The notes under the pieces are model-generated. The model was not told where the DNA came from. It did no database searches and worked only from the letters and a program-made list of their open reading frames with translations. The translations under genes were made by a program, and so were the position numbers. This document shows positions 19,877 through 27,457 of a DNA stretch of 64,000 nt, one piece after another. Within the stretch, counting starts at the first letter, position 1, and the number at the start of each line of letters is the position of its first letter. The stretch is from Anaerococcus degeneri (lineage in GTDB: Bacteria; Bacillota; Clostridia; Tissierellales; Peptoniphilaceae), in the NCBI RefSeq assembly GCF_017874475.1, contig NZ_JAGGLO010000002.1, positions 124,001-188,000 on the forward strand, written 5' to 3'.

Positions 19877-20849
19877 AAGCTCCCCCGTATAGGTACATTG
19901 GGCTTAGGGTATTTTTGTCCATAAATTCCTTGATAATAGCAAGATCAGATGCTCCTTGCCTATAGTCCTTGGCCTTTTGGAAAAATGACATTAGGGAAGG
20001 TGTAAAACTTGAAGAAGAAACTACGACTGGGTCTGTTAGCTTATTTTCTTTTGTCATATCTTCAATAGCCATATCTAGGTCCCCAATCTTATCAACAAGG
20101 CCATTTTTAATGGCTTGAGATCCGTCATATACCCTGCCGTCTGCGATTTTTTTAACATCTGCTTCGGACATGCCCCTGCCATCTGCAACTATTTTTACAA
20201 ATCTATTGTAGGCTGAATTTACAAGATCTTGGAAGTATTTTCTTTCTTCATCTGTTAGGTTTCTGCCTTGGCTGCCAGCGTCTTTCATCTTGCCAGAGGT
20301 GATATTTTGTTCCTTGATTCCATATTTTTCAAAAAGTCCTTGGAGCGAATACATCTGCATGATTACGCCAATTGAGCCGGTTAAGGTTTCATTTGAGGCG
20401 TAAATCCTATCTGTAGGTGCTGATACATAATAACCGCCAGATGCAGCCATCTCTCTCATTACAGAATAAACTGGGATATTTTTTGCCCTTAAGTTTTTAA
20501 TTTCCTTGGCAATTTGCTCTGACACATAAACAGAGCCGCCTGGTGAATTTACTGATAGGATGACTCCCTTAACAGCTGGGTCTTCTCCCGCTGCCTTTAG
20601 GTCACTAATTACAAAATCGCTAGCTGATCCGAATTGGATAACTCCGCTAAGGTCAACTACTTTAATTTTTTCCTTTGGGTTAGTACCGCTTAAAACTTCT
20701 TCGTCTACTAGGGCTTTTTTGCCAATCTTGTTGAGATAGGACATGCCAATTTCTTCTTTTTTGTCCTTGTTAAATCCTGATAGACTTGAGCCTAGTAGGA
20801 TGACTAGGGCAATGCCCACAGCTATCCACCTTTTTGCGTTGTTTTTCAT
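19866..20849 (-). CDS. sppA: Signal peptide peptidase SppA
   Basis: This 327-residue membrane-anchored serine protease degrades leftover signal peptides. An N-terminal anchor spans about residues 8-25. The ClpP/crotonase-like fold follows, with VNSPGGSV, the nucleophile Ser137 in MAASGGYYVSA, and the catalytic Lys in SGKMKD (187-189). It is the short SppA form with a single protease domain, of the Bacillus type. AAGGAG precedes the ATG at 20849. It forms an operon with the RDD gene and is divergent from the lar operon. Confidence 0.93.
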   Translation of the reverse strand: MKNNAKRWIAVGIALVILLGSSLSGFNKDKKEEIGMSYLNKIGKKALVDEEVLSGTNPKEKIKVVDLSGVIQFGSASDFVISDLKAAGEDPAVKGVILSVNSPGGSVYVSEQIAKEIKNLRAKNIPVYSVMREMAASGGYYVSAPTDRIYASNETLTGSIGVIMQMYSLQGLFEKYGIKEQNITSGKMKDAGSQGRNLTDEERKYFQDLVNSAYNRFVKIVADGRGMSEADVKKIADGRVYDGSQAIKNGLVDKIGDLDMAIEDMTKENKLTDPVVVSSSSFTPSLMSFFQKAKDYRQGASDLAIIKEFMDKNTLSPMYLYGGAYGK

Positions 20850-20921
20850 AAAAACTCCTTTATTTTTCTCTTTTAACTTTTAATATTATACCCGAAAAAA
20901 ATCAAGACTTAATTAAGATGA

Positions 20922-20950
20922 TTGCATTTTCTTAAGCCTATCAGTACAAT
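20922..20950 (+). promoter_or_regulatory. lar operon promoter
   Basis: TTGCAT (20922-20927), a 17-bp spacer and TACAAT (20945-20950) predict transcription from about 20957. This leaves an untranslated leader of roughly 136 nt before larE. Confidence 0.55.
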
Positions 20951-20992
20951 GAATATGCATTACAATTATCGTTAACACTCGATTACATTGTT

Positions 20993-21067
20993 ATGTATAG
21001 GTCCATTTGGACCTATTTACATAGAAAAGATTAAGCTGTATTTTTATATGGCTTAATTATTTTTTAT
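20993..21067 (+). promoter_or_regulatory. Structured leader of the lar operon (palindrome plus attenuator-like hairpin)
   Basis: First comes a perfect 8-bp stem ATAGGTCC (20997-21004) / GGACCTAT (21009-21016), extendable by ATGT/ACAT. Then ATTAAGC (21030-21036) pairs with GCTTAAT (21051-21057), extended by wobble pairs, and is followed by TATTTTTTATT. The second has the form of an intrinsic terminator placed before larE. The first could be an antiterminator-like stem or a regulator's operator. No known riboswitch class was recognised. Confidence 0.5.
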
Positions 21068-21092
21068 TATTTTTCAAAAAAAGGAGTGTTTT

Positions 21093-21926
21093 ATGGAAAA
21101 TTCAAGTAAAAAACTCTACGATATCATAGAAAATTTACTAAAAGAAAAAGTAGTTTTAGCTTTTTCTGGTGGAGTCGATTCTGCCCTACTCTTAAAAATC
21201 GCTACTTCCTTAAGAAAAGATGAAAACGATGTAGTCGCTATGTTTTTTAAGGCTCCATCATCTACAGAAGAAGACCTCACAAATGCCAAAAACTTGGCAG
21301 AAGAGATGGGAGTCAAACTTTTCATAAAGGATGTGGACATCTTTATAGATGACCACATAGTTAATAATTCAAAAGACAGGTGCTACCATTGCAAAAGTCA
21401 CCTTTTTAAACAAGCTATAAAATTAAAGGACGAGCTCGGTTACGGTTACGTCATAGACGGGACTAACACCGATGACCACAAGGTTTATAGGCCAGGACTC
21501 ATGGCCCTAAGGGACCTCGGGGTTGTAAGTCCCCTAAATATGGCTGGTTTTTCTAAGGAAATGGTGAGGGCCCTTGCGGATTACCTTAAAATAAGCGTTG
21601 CCAAAAGGCCATCAGCCCCATGTCTTTTAACTAGGTTTCCTTACGGTACAAAGATTACCCCAGCGAAACTAGACAGACTTGAAAAAGCAGAAGCTTTTAT
21701 AAGGGACCTAGGTTTTATAAAATTTAGGGTTAGAGATCACTCAAATATTGCAAGAATAGAGCTAACTCCAAATGACTTTATGGCCTTTATTGATAAAAAA
21801 GACCAAGTGATAAAAGAATTTAAAAATCTTGGCTTTTCCTATGTTACTGTCGACCTAGAAGGTTTTAGGTCAGGATCAATGGATGAAGGCCTAAGTGAAG
21901 AAGAAAAGAAAAAGTGGATCTTATAA
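21093..21926 (+). CDS. larE: LarE, sulfur-transfer enzyme for the nickel-pincer cofactor
   Basis: LarE (277 aa) adenylates a carboxylate of the nicotinic-acid-derived precursor and inserts sulfur, as part of synthesis of the nickel-pincer nucleotide of lactate racemase and related enzymes. The PP-loop SGGVDS is at residues 25-30. Three cysteines are present: Cys97 and Cys100 in DRCYHCK and Cys177 in SAPCLLTRFPYG. Only the last corresponds to the sacrificial cysteine of Lactobacillus LarE; the trio resembles the iron-sulfur-type LarE enzymes. AAAGGAG precedes the ATG. It is the first gene of larE-larB-larC; larA is not in the window. Confidence 0.93.
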   Translation: MENSSKKLYDIIENLLKEKVVLAFSGGVDSALLLKIATSLRKDENDVVAMFFKAPSSTEEDLTNAKNLAEEMGVKLFIKDVDIFIDDHIVNNSKDRCYHCKSHLFKQAIKLKDELGYGYVIDGTNTDDHKVYRPGLMALRDLGVVSPLNMAGFSKEMVRALADYLKISVAKRPSAPCLLTRFPYGTKITPAKLDRLEKAEAFIRDLGFIKFRVRDHSNIARIELTPNDFMAFIDKKDQVIKEFKNLGFSYVTVDLEGFRSGSMDEGLSEEEKKKWIL

Positions 21927-22684
21927 TGGATAAAAAAACCTTAATCAAACAAATAAAAAAGGGCACAATCTCTGAAGAGGCCGCCCTTAAAATCCTTGAA
22001 GACAAGGGATATGCAGATGTAGGGGAAAATGCTAAAATCGACTTCTCAAGAAGGGAAAGACGTGGTTTCCCAGAAGCAATTTACTGTGCATCAAAGGATG
22101 ACAAGAGCCTTATAGAAATTTTTAAGGCCTTTTACGACAGACGTGAATCTGTAATCGGCACCAGGGCAAGCCGTAGACAATTCGAAATCGTAAAAGAAAT
22201 CATACCTGATGTTGAGTATTCAGACCTTGCCCAAATTATTAGCCTTGACTACTCCAAAGAGACTGATAAAATCGGCGAAATCGCCATAGTCTCTGCCGGC
22301 ACATCCGATTTGCCAATTAGCCTTGAAGCTGAAATCACAGCTAGGTTTTTGGGGGCAAAGGTAAAATCCTACAGGGATGTGGGCGTTGCAGGAGTCCACA
22401 GGCTCTTAGATAAGACAAAAGAAATACAAAAAGCAAATGTAATTATAGCCATAGCAGGCATGGAAGCAGCCCTTGCAACAGTTCTTGCAGGCCTTGTTGA
22501 TAAGCCAATTATAGCTGTTCCAACATCAGTCGGCTACGGGGCAAATCTTGGAGGGATAACCGCCCTTCTATCAATGATAAACTCCTGTGCCGAAGGGGTA
22601 AGCGTGGTTAATATCGACAACGGCTACGGTGCGGCATACCAAGCCTGCCAGATAAATAGGCTAATAGCGAAAGGAAACAAATAA
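21926..22684 (+). CDS. larB: LarB, pyridinium-3,5-biscarboxylic acid mononucleotide synthase
   Basis: LarB (252 aa) carboxylates and hydrolyses nicotinic acid adenine dinucleotide, the first step to the nickel-pincer cofactor. The C-terminal half is PurE-like: AIVSAGTSDLP, GVAGVHRL, AIAGMEAAL and the GYGANLGGITALL loop are visible. The N-terminal ~90 residues are the LarB-specific region. The ATG at 21926 overlaps the larE stop by one base (TAATG), so translation is coupled; a GTG four codons upstream is less likely. Confidence 0.93.
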   Translation: MDKKTLIKQIKKGTISEEAALKILEDKGYADVGENAKIDFSRRERRGFPEAIYCASKDDKSLIEIFKAFYDRRESVIGTRASRRQFEIVKEIIPDVEYSDLAQIISLDYSKETDKIGEIAIVSAGTSDLPISLEAEITARFLGAKVKSYRDVGVAGVHRLLDKTKEIQKANVIIAIAGMEAALATVLAGLVDKPIIAVPTSVGYGANLGGITALLSMINSCAEGVSVVNIDNGYGAAYQACQINRLIAKGNK

Positions 22685-23703
22685 TGGACCTATATTTTGA
22701 AATGTACTCAGGAATCGCTGGTGACATGACCATAGGGGCTCTTTTAGACCTCGGAGCAAGCAAGGAGAAATTAGAATCAGGAATCAAATCTCTTGGCCTA
22801 AGTGGCTATGAATTGGTTTTTGAAAAAGTAAAGAAAAATGGCATTGACGCCTATAACTTTGACGTAATCCTAGCTAGTCACGATCATGATCATGATCACG
22901 ACCACTGCCATTGCCACGAACACACACACGAAGACGGTCATACTCATTCTCATGAACATTCTCACGACCATGACCACCATGACCACGACCACGAACATTG
23001 TCACGAACACACACACGAAGATGGTCATACTCATTCTCATGAACATTCTCACGACCATGACCACCATGACCATGACCACGACCACGAACATTGCCACGAA
23101 CACACACACGAAGATGGTCATACCCATTCTCATGAACATTCTCACGACCATGACCACCATCATAGCCACGACCATATTCACAGAAACCTAGACGATATTG
23201 AAAAGATAATCAATTCTTCAAACCTAAATGAAAATATCAAGAAGAACGCCCTAGGAATTTTTGACATCATTGGCGATGCAGAAGCCAAAGCCCACGGCAT
23301 TGACAAATCCCAAGTCCACTTCCATGAAGTAGGCGCCATCGATTCTATAATTGATATTGTCGGCACTTGCATCTGTTTGGACGACCTAGGCGCCAACAAT
23401 ATTTATTTTTCAGACCTCTACGAAGGATTCGGCTATCAAATGTGTGCCCACGGCCCAATGCCAATCCCTGTGCCAGCTGTAGCCAATATCCTAGCAGATT
23501 CAAACATAAATCTTAACTTTATAGGAGAAGAAGGCGAACACATCACTCCAACCGGAGCTGCAATAGCCAAATACTTCTATAAAAAAGCTCCAGAAAGTTT
23601 TAAAATCAAAAAAATCGGCCTAGGAGCCGGCAACAAGGACTTCGAAAAATCCACTAATATCCTAAGAGTAATTGAAATAGAAACTGGTAAAAAAAAACAA
23701 TAA
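22684..23703 (+). CDS. larC: LarC N-terminal part (LarC1), nickel insertase
   Basis: LarC inserts Ni into the pincer nucleotide in a CTP-dependent reaction. This frame encodes 339 residues beginning MDLYFEMYSGIAGDM, typical of LarC, and ending at a TAA after a run of nine A. A His/Asp/Glu-rich insert at about residues 66-162, built from near-identical 29-31-residue repeats, presumably binds or stores Ni. The C-terminal LarC2 domain continues in the -1 frame; slippage on the AAA AAA codons (23689-23697) would fuse them into about 481 residues. The start overlaps the larB stop by one base. Confidence 0.93.
   Translation: MDLYFEMYSGIAGDMTIGALLDLGASKEKLESGIKSLGLSGYELVFEKVKKNGIDAYNFDVILASHDHDHDHDHCHCHEHTHEDGHTHSHEHSHDHDHHDHDHEHCHEHTHEDGHTHSHEHSHDHDHHDHDHDHEHCHEHTHEDGHTHSHEHSHDHDHHHSHDHIHRNLDDIEKIINSSNLNENIKKNALGIFDIIGDAEAKAHGIDKSQVHFHEVGAIDSIIDIVGTCICLDDLGANNIYFSDLYEGFGYQMCAHGPMPIPVPAVANILADSNINLNFIGEEGEHITPTGAAIAKYFYKKAPESFKIKKIGLGAGNKDFEKSTNILRVIEIETGKKKQ
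22906..23178 (+). repeat. Tandem His-rich coding repeats inside larC
   Basis: Three near-identical copies begin with CACGAACACACAC at 22915, 23002 and 23095, so the period is 87 to 93 bp. Each encodes HEHTHEDGHTHSHEHS followed by an Asp/His tract. Third positions differ only slightly, so the expansion is recent or gene-converted. Confidence 0.85.
23689..23703 (+). promoter_or_regulatory. Putative -1 ribosomal frameshift site in larC
   Basis: In-frame codons GGT AAA AAA AAA CAA TAA place two lysine codons on a nine-A run (23689-23697) six bases before the stop. A -1 slip continues as ACA ATA AAA TTA CTT GAA ACA AAT into LarC2. The same type of arrangement, larC1/larC2 joined by frameshifting, is known in Lactobacillus plantarum. 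Confidence 0.75.
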
Positions 23704-24128
23704 AATTACTTGAAACAAATATCGACGATACCAGTGGAGAAATCTTGGGGTTTGCCTTAGAAAAAATCATGGAAATCGCCCTAGATTGCTACTACAGCCC
23801 GATTTTTATGAAAAAAAACCGTCCAGCCTATAAATTATCTGTAATCTATAAGGCTTGTGACGAAGAAAAAATCGAGGATATAATTTTTAGAGAAACCACC
23901 TCCATAGGCGTGAGAAAATTTGATCTCGATAGGACAATCTTAGATAGGGAAATTATCGAAATCTCTTATAAGAACAAGGACTACCTTGCAAAGCAAGTTA
24001 GATATAAGGATAAAGTTTATACCTATCCAGAATACGAATCCGCCAAGGATTTAGCTGAAAATGAGGGAATATCCTTAAAAGAAGCCTATGATTTGATGAG
24101 GGCCTTAGTTGTAAAAATAGAAAAATAA
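23704..24128 (+). CDS. larC: LarC C-terminal part (LarC2), read by -1 frameshift
   Basis: The open frame continues LarC after the slip: LLETNIDDTSGEILGFALEKIME, the usual opening of the LarC C-terminal domain, through about 140 residues to a TAA at 24126-24128. It lacks a ribosome site and a plausible independent start near its true N-terminus; the TTG at 23745 would cut off the conserved NIDD segment. It is therefore most likely made only as the LarC1-LarC2 fusion. This domain carries the nucleotide-binding part of LarC in the known structure. A strong terminator follows. Confidence 0.8.
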
Positions 24129-24131
24129 AGA

Positions 24132-24165
24132 CAAACCAGGACATGAAAACAGTCCTGGTTTTTTG
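24132..24165 (+). terminator. Terminator of the lar operon
   Basis: A perfect 10-bp stem AAACCAGGAC (24133-24142) / GTCCTGGTTT (24152-24161) followed by a T-run, just after the larC stop. Confidence 0.92.
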
Positions 24166-24351
24166 TGTAGATTTTTGGCTAATCTCTCCCTTTATTCTGA
24201 CTATTAATATATAAGATTCCTCATCGTTCGCTAGGTTCACTCTGTCGAAATGGTCCTTATAAATCCTGGACCAAGATGTTCTAGGAAATACTTAATATTG
24301 GGATAAAACTGGGTATATAATTACTAGAACGATGGAGGAGGGTCAATTTTT

Positions 24352-24708
24352 ATGAATCTTAAAAATTTCTCTGTTTTGCTCTTAAAAGAATCGAAAATTA
24401 AAGAAAGGAAAAATAAGGATAGGGCAAAAATTTTTGAACTATCTCTAGTCTTAATAAAAGTGCAAGAAGATTTTTTTGATAATAAAAAATCTGAACTTTT
24501 ATCCTACTTCAACGAAAAACTAAAAGTCTCACCATGGGAAAATTCTTATGGGGAACTGGTAAATAACAAGATTGTAAATATAATAGATTATTATGAAATA
24601 CTAGATGATATCGACTTTAAGAACTTTACAGAAGTTTATAGCAGGTTTATTATTGGAGATCTCGAGGACACTCCTCTGACTATTATAGAAAAATATCACT
24701 TGAATTAA
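24352..24708 (+). CDS. Small protein of unknown function
   Basis: A 118-residue, charged and Leu/Ile-rich protein, probably all helical and cytoplasmic. I do not recognise a family. Coding status is supported by a strong ribosome site (GGAGGAGGG) before the ATG, an uninterrupted frame, and an isolated position between two strong terminators. No signal peptide, membrane segment or metal motif is seen. It is transcribed alone, opposite to ftsH. Confidence 0.6.
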   Translation: MNLKNFSVLLLKESKIKERKNKDRAKIFELSLVLIKVQEDFFDNKKSELLSYFNEKLKVSPWENSYGELVNNKIVNIIDYYEILDDIDFKNFTEVYSRFIIGDLEDTPLTIIEKYHLN

Positions 24709-24779
24709 TATCTCTTTATTTGTAATTTAAGCTTATTCTTTACAAAATAAAAATTACAAACTAGCAAGGTGCAAACAAA

Positions 24780-24824
24780 AAAGTTGATGTTGCAGAACAG
24801 ATTTCTGCAACATCAACTTTTAAA
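24780..24824. terminator. Bidirectional terminator between the small gene and ftsH
   Basis: A perfect 18-bp stem (24780-24797 with 24803-24820) and a 5-base loop, flanked by A-runs on the left and T-runs on the right. It ends both the plus-strand small gene and the minus-strand ftsH. Confidence 0.92.
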
Positions 24825-24830
24825 TTGATT

Positions 24831-26903
24831 TTATTCCTCATCTTTAGACAAGTCTATAAATCTCTTATTTTCACCTTCAACTTCTGATTCCTTTTCATTT
24901 TCAGATTCATTTCCAGTTTCATTTTCATTTCCAACTGGCTTTTCTGATTCTTCTGAACTTTTAGAATCTCCTTGTGGTTGATTTTCTTCTTCAGAATTTT
25001 CTAGATTTTTAACATCTACATCGGTATTGTCTGCGATTTTTTCTTCACTAAGATTTTTGTCCTTTTTTCCTTCAAGAATTTCCATAAATTCTTCTCCTGT
25101 TATGGTTTCTTCTTTTAGGAGGTAGGCAGAGATTTCGTGGAGTTTATCTATGTTTTCCTTTAAAATTTCAATGGCTCTAAAGTGGGCGTCTGCTATGATT
25201 TTTGCGACCTTTTGGTCAATCTTATTGCCTGTGCCGTCTGATACTATCATAGCTCTTTGACCGCCAAGGTAACGTCCTTGGATTTGCTCTAATTGCATAA
25301 AGTCAAATTCGTCGTCCATACCATAGATTGTGACCATATTTCTTGCCATAGCTGTGGCTTTTTCTATATCATTTGACGCACCAGTGGTCTTGGTGTTGAA
25401 AATTAGCTCTTCTGCCGCCCTACCACCTGCAAAGGTCACGATTTCGTCGATTAACTCTTGCTTGGTCATGATATATTTTTCGTCTTTATCGACTGTCATG
25501 GTATATCCTAGGGCACCACCAGTTCTTGGAACTATGGTTATCTTTGTAACTGGTGTCTTGTGGGTTTGGATGGCTGCTACTAGGGCGTGGCCAACTTCGT
25601 GGTAGGCTATGATTTTCTTTTGGTCATCAGAGATTACTGCGTTTTTCTTTTGCATACCAGCTATTACTGTTTCGATTGATTCCTCAAGGTCTTCTTGGGT
25701 TAGCCTATTTCTGCCTTCCCTTACTGCCCTTAGGGCACCTTCGTTTACAATGTTTGCAAGGTCTGCTCCAGATGTACCTGCGGTTCTCTTAGCGATTTCT
25801 TCATAGTCTATGTCTGTTTCTTTTTTAATCCTCTTTGCGTGGACTTTTAGGATATCCTCACGGCCTTTTAAGTCTGGAAGTTCGACTTGGACTTGCCTAT
25901 CAAACCTACCTGGTCTAGTGAGGGCTGGGTCTAGGATTTCTGGTCTGTTGGTTGCAGCAAGTAACACTACTCCTTCAGCCGCATCAAAACCATCCATCTC
26001 ATTTAAGAGTTGGTTTAGGGTTTGTTCACGTTCGTCGTTTCCAGAGTATCCTGATACGTCACGCTTCTTACCGATTGCGTCGATTTCGTCTATAAAGACT
26101 ATACATGGGGCCTTTTCCTTGGCTTGTTTAAATAAATCTCTTACCTTAGATGCACCCATACCAACGAACATTTCCACAAATTCTGATCCTGAAATTGTAA
26201 AAAATGGCACTTTGGCTTCACCAGCAACAGCTTTTGCTAGTAGGGTCTTACCAGTTCCTGGAGGACCTACAAGTAAAATTCCCTTTGGCACTCTAGCTCC
26301 GATTTCCTTATATTTACTTGGATTATGGAGGAAGTCTACGATTTCGCTTAAGCTTTCCTTGGCTTCTTCCTGGCCAGCCACGTCTCTAAAAGACTTGCCT
26401 GTTTCATTTTCCATGTAGATTTTAGCATTGGATTTACCAAAATTCATGAAATCAGAACCGCCTCTGCCGCCCATGGTCTTTGATAAAGACCTTGATGCGA
26501 AGTAGAAGATTCCAATTAGGAAAATAAATGGAAGGACACTTGTAAGGAAGAGGGACAAGTATGGATTCATCCTTGTTTCTATTTCCTTGCCAAAAATTAG
26601 TTTGTCGTTGCGTTTTTGAGCCTTCAAAAGCCTTTCTGTAAGGTCTGTATCTTCCCAAAGACCTGTTTGGTAGGTCTTTTCTTCCCCTTCAACCTTTGCC
26701 TTGAAGGTATATTTTAAATTGTCCTTATTAACTTCAGTTACTTGGTCATTTTCAATCATCTCCACAAACTGGCTGTAGGATACTTCTTTTGCCCCGTCTT
26801 GTTGGGCAATAGGGCTAAAGACATATGAAAATATGAAGTAAATAATTATGGCACCTATCCAATAATATAATAGGGGCCTATTTTTTCTTGGTTTTTGGTT
26901 CAT
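24831..26903 (-). CDS. ftsH: ATP-dependent zinc metalloprotease FtsH
   Basis: The 690-residue membrane-bound AAA protease degrades misfolded membrane proteins and regulators. Two membrane helices (about 11-30 and 114-137) flank an extracytoplasmic loop. Walker A GPPGTGKT is at 213-220, Walker B IVFIDEIDAIG at 268-278, and the zinc motif HEVGH at 435-439. An acidic, low-complexity C-terminal tail of about 70 residues ends in RFIDLSKDEE. The start overlaps the marR-type gene by 4 bp, so expression is probably under that regulator. Confidence 0.96.
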   Translation of the reverse strand: MNQKPRKNRPLLYYWIGAIIIYFIFSYVFSPIAQQDGAKEVSYSQFVEMIENDQVTEVNKDNLKYTFKAKVEGEEKTYQTGLWEDTDLTERLLKAQKRNDKLIFGKEIETRMNPYLSLFLTSVLPFIFLIGIFYFASRSLSKTMGGRGGSDFMNFGKSNAKIYMENETGKSFRDVAGQEEAKESLSEIVDFLHNPSKYKEIGARVPKGILLVGPPGTGKTLLAKAVAGEAKVPFFTISGSEFVEMFVGMGASKVRDLFKQAKEKAPCIVFIDEIDAIGKKRDVSGYSGNDEREQTLNQLLNEMDGFDAAEGVVLLAATNRPEILDPALTRPGRFDRQVQVELPDLKGREDILKVHAKRIKKETDIDYEEIAKRTAGTSGADLANIVNEGALRAVREGRNRLTQEDLEESIETVIAGMQKKNAVISDDQKKIIAYHEVGHALVAAIQTHKTPVTKITIVPRTGGALGYTMTVDKDEKYIMTKQELIDEIVTFAGGRAAEELIFNTKTTGASNDIEKATAMARNMVTIYGMDDEFDFMQLEQIQGRYLGGQRAMIVSDGTGNKIDQKVAKIIADAHFRAIEILKENIDKLHEISAYLLKEETITGEEFMEILEGKKDKNLSEEKIADNTDVDVKNLENSEEENQPQGDSKSSEESEKPVGNENETGNESENEKESEVEGENKRFIDLSKDEE

Positions 26904-27370
26904 ATAGATCTCCTTGATATATATTTATCAAGTAGTATGTCAAGTTCTCTTAGCTCTTCTACTATTGTTTCTAGGTTTACATCCACAGCGTCATCTGGGA
27001 ATTCTTCCCTTATCTTGTAGAAATATTCTCCAAGTTCCTTGCTTGCAGCAATTCCTGTCTCGGTTAGCCTGACATTGACCACTCTTTCATCTTCTTCGCT
27101 TCTTATCCTATCTACAAAGCCTTTTTTCTCAAGCTTCTTGCAGATATTAGAAATGTTGCCACCTGTGACCCCTATAGCCCTTCCAAGATTACCTATTGAT
27201 ACGTCCTCATCAGCAGAATAAAGGGCAATTATTATCTTTAGTTGGAGAGGGGTGAGGTCTAGACTGTTTGCTGTATCTTGGAGCAACAAGTCTATTTTAT
27301 GAGATATTTCCCTAATCATAGAGAATATAGTATTGTTAAATTCAAAAAAGTTTATGTGTTTATCTGGCAT
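26900..27370 (-). CDS. MarR-family transcriptional regulator
   Basis: A 156-residue winged-helix regulator. The recognition region SIGNLGRAIGVTGGNISNICKKLEKKGFVDR followed by the wing SEEDERVVNVRLTETG is typical of MarR proteins. GGAGG precedes the ATG at 27370. It heads an operon with ftsH (4-bp overlap), an uncommon pairing. A palindrome lying between its own -35 and -10 suggests autorepression. The ligand is unknown. Confidence 0.9.
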   Translation of the reverse strand: MPDKHINFFEFNNTIFSMIREISHKIDLLLQDTANSLDLTPLQLKIIIALYSADEDVSIGNLGRAIGVTGGNISNICKKLEKKGFVDRIRSEEDERVVNVRLTETGIAASKELGEYFYKIREEFPDDAVDVNLETIVEELRELDILLDKYISRRSI

Positions 27371-27393
27371 AGCTACCTCCTATATACTATATT

Positions 27394-27421
27394 ATTTTAC
27401 ATATCTTAAAGTTTATGTCAA
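27394..27421 (-). promoter_or_regulatory. marR-ftsH promoter with overlapping palindrome
   Basis: Minus-strand TTGACA (27416-27421), a 16-bp spacer and TAAAAT (27394-27399). An imperfect palindrome with ACATA...TATGT ends (27399-27418) fills the spacer, a position suited to repression by the MarR-type product. Confidence 0.5.
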
Positions 27422-27457
27422 TATAAAAAGCTATATTTTACACCTATTATATATTTA

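Noticed and set aside
20957-21067. NiCo-type or other known riboswitch before larE
   Set aside because: The conserved core bases of known classes were not recognisable; only generic hairpins are seen, so it is reported as an unclassified leader.
22906-23178. CRISPR-like appearance of the regular ~90-bp repeats
   Set aside because: Units are coding, adjacent without spacers, in frame and within larC.
22870-23190. Long open frames on the opposite strand and other frames of the His-rich larC repeats
   Set aside because: They arise from the repetitive CAY/GAY codons; they have no ribosome sites and translate to low-complexity Met/Val- or Thr-rich runs.
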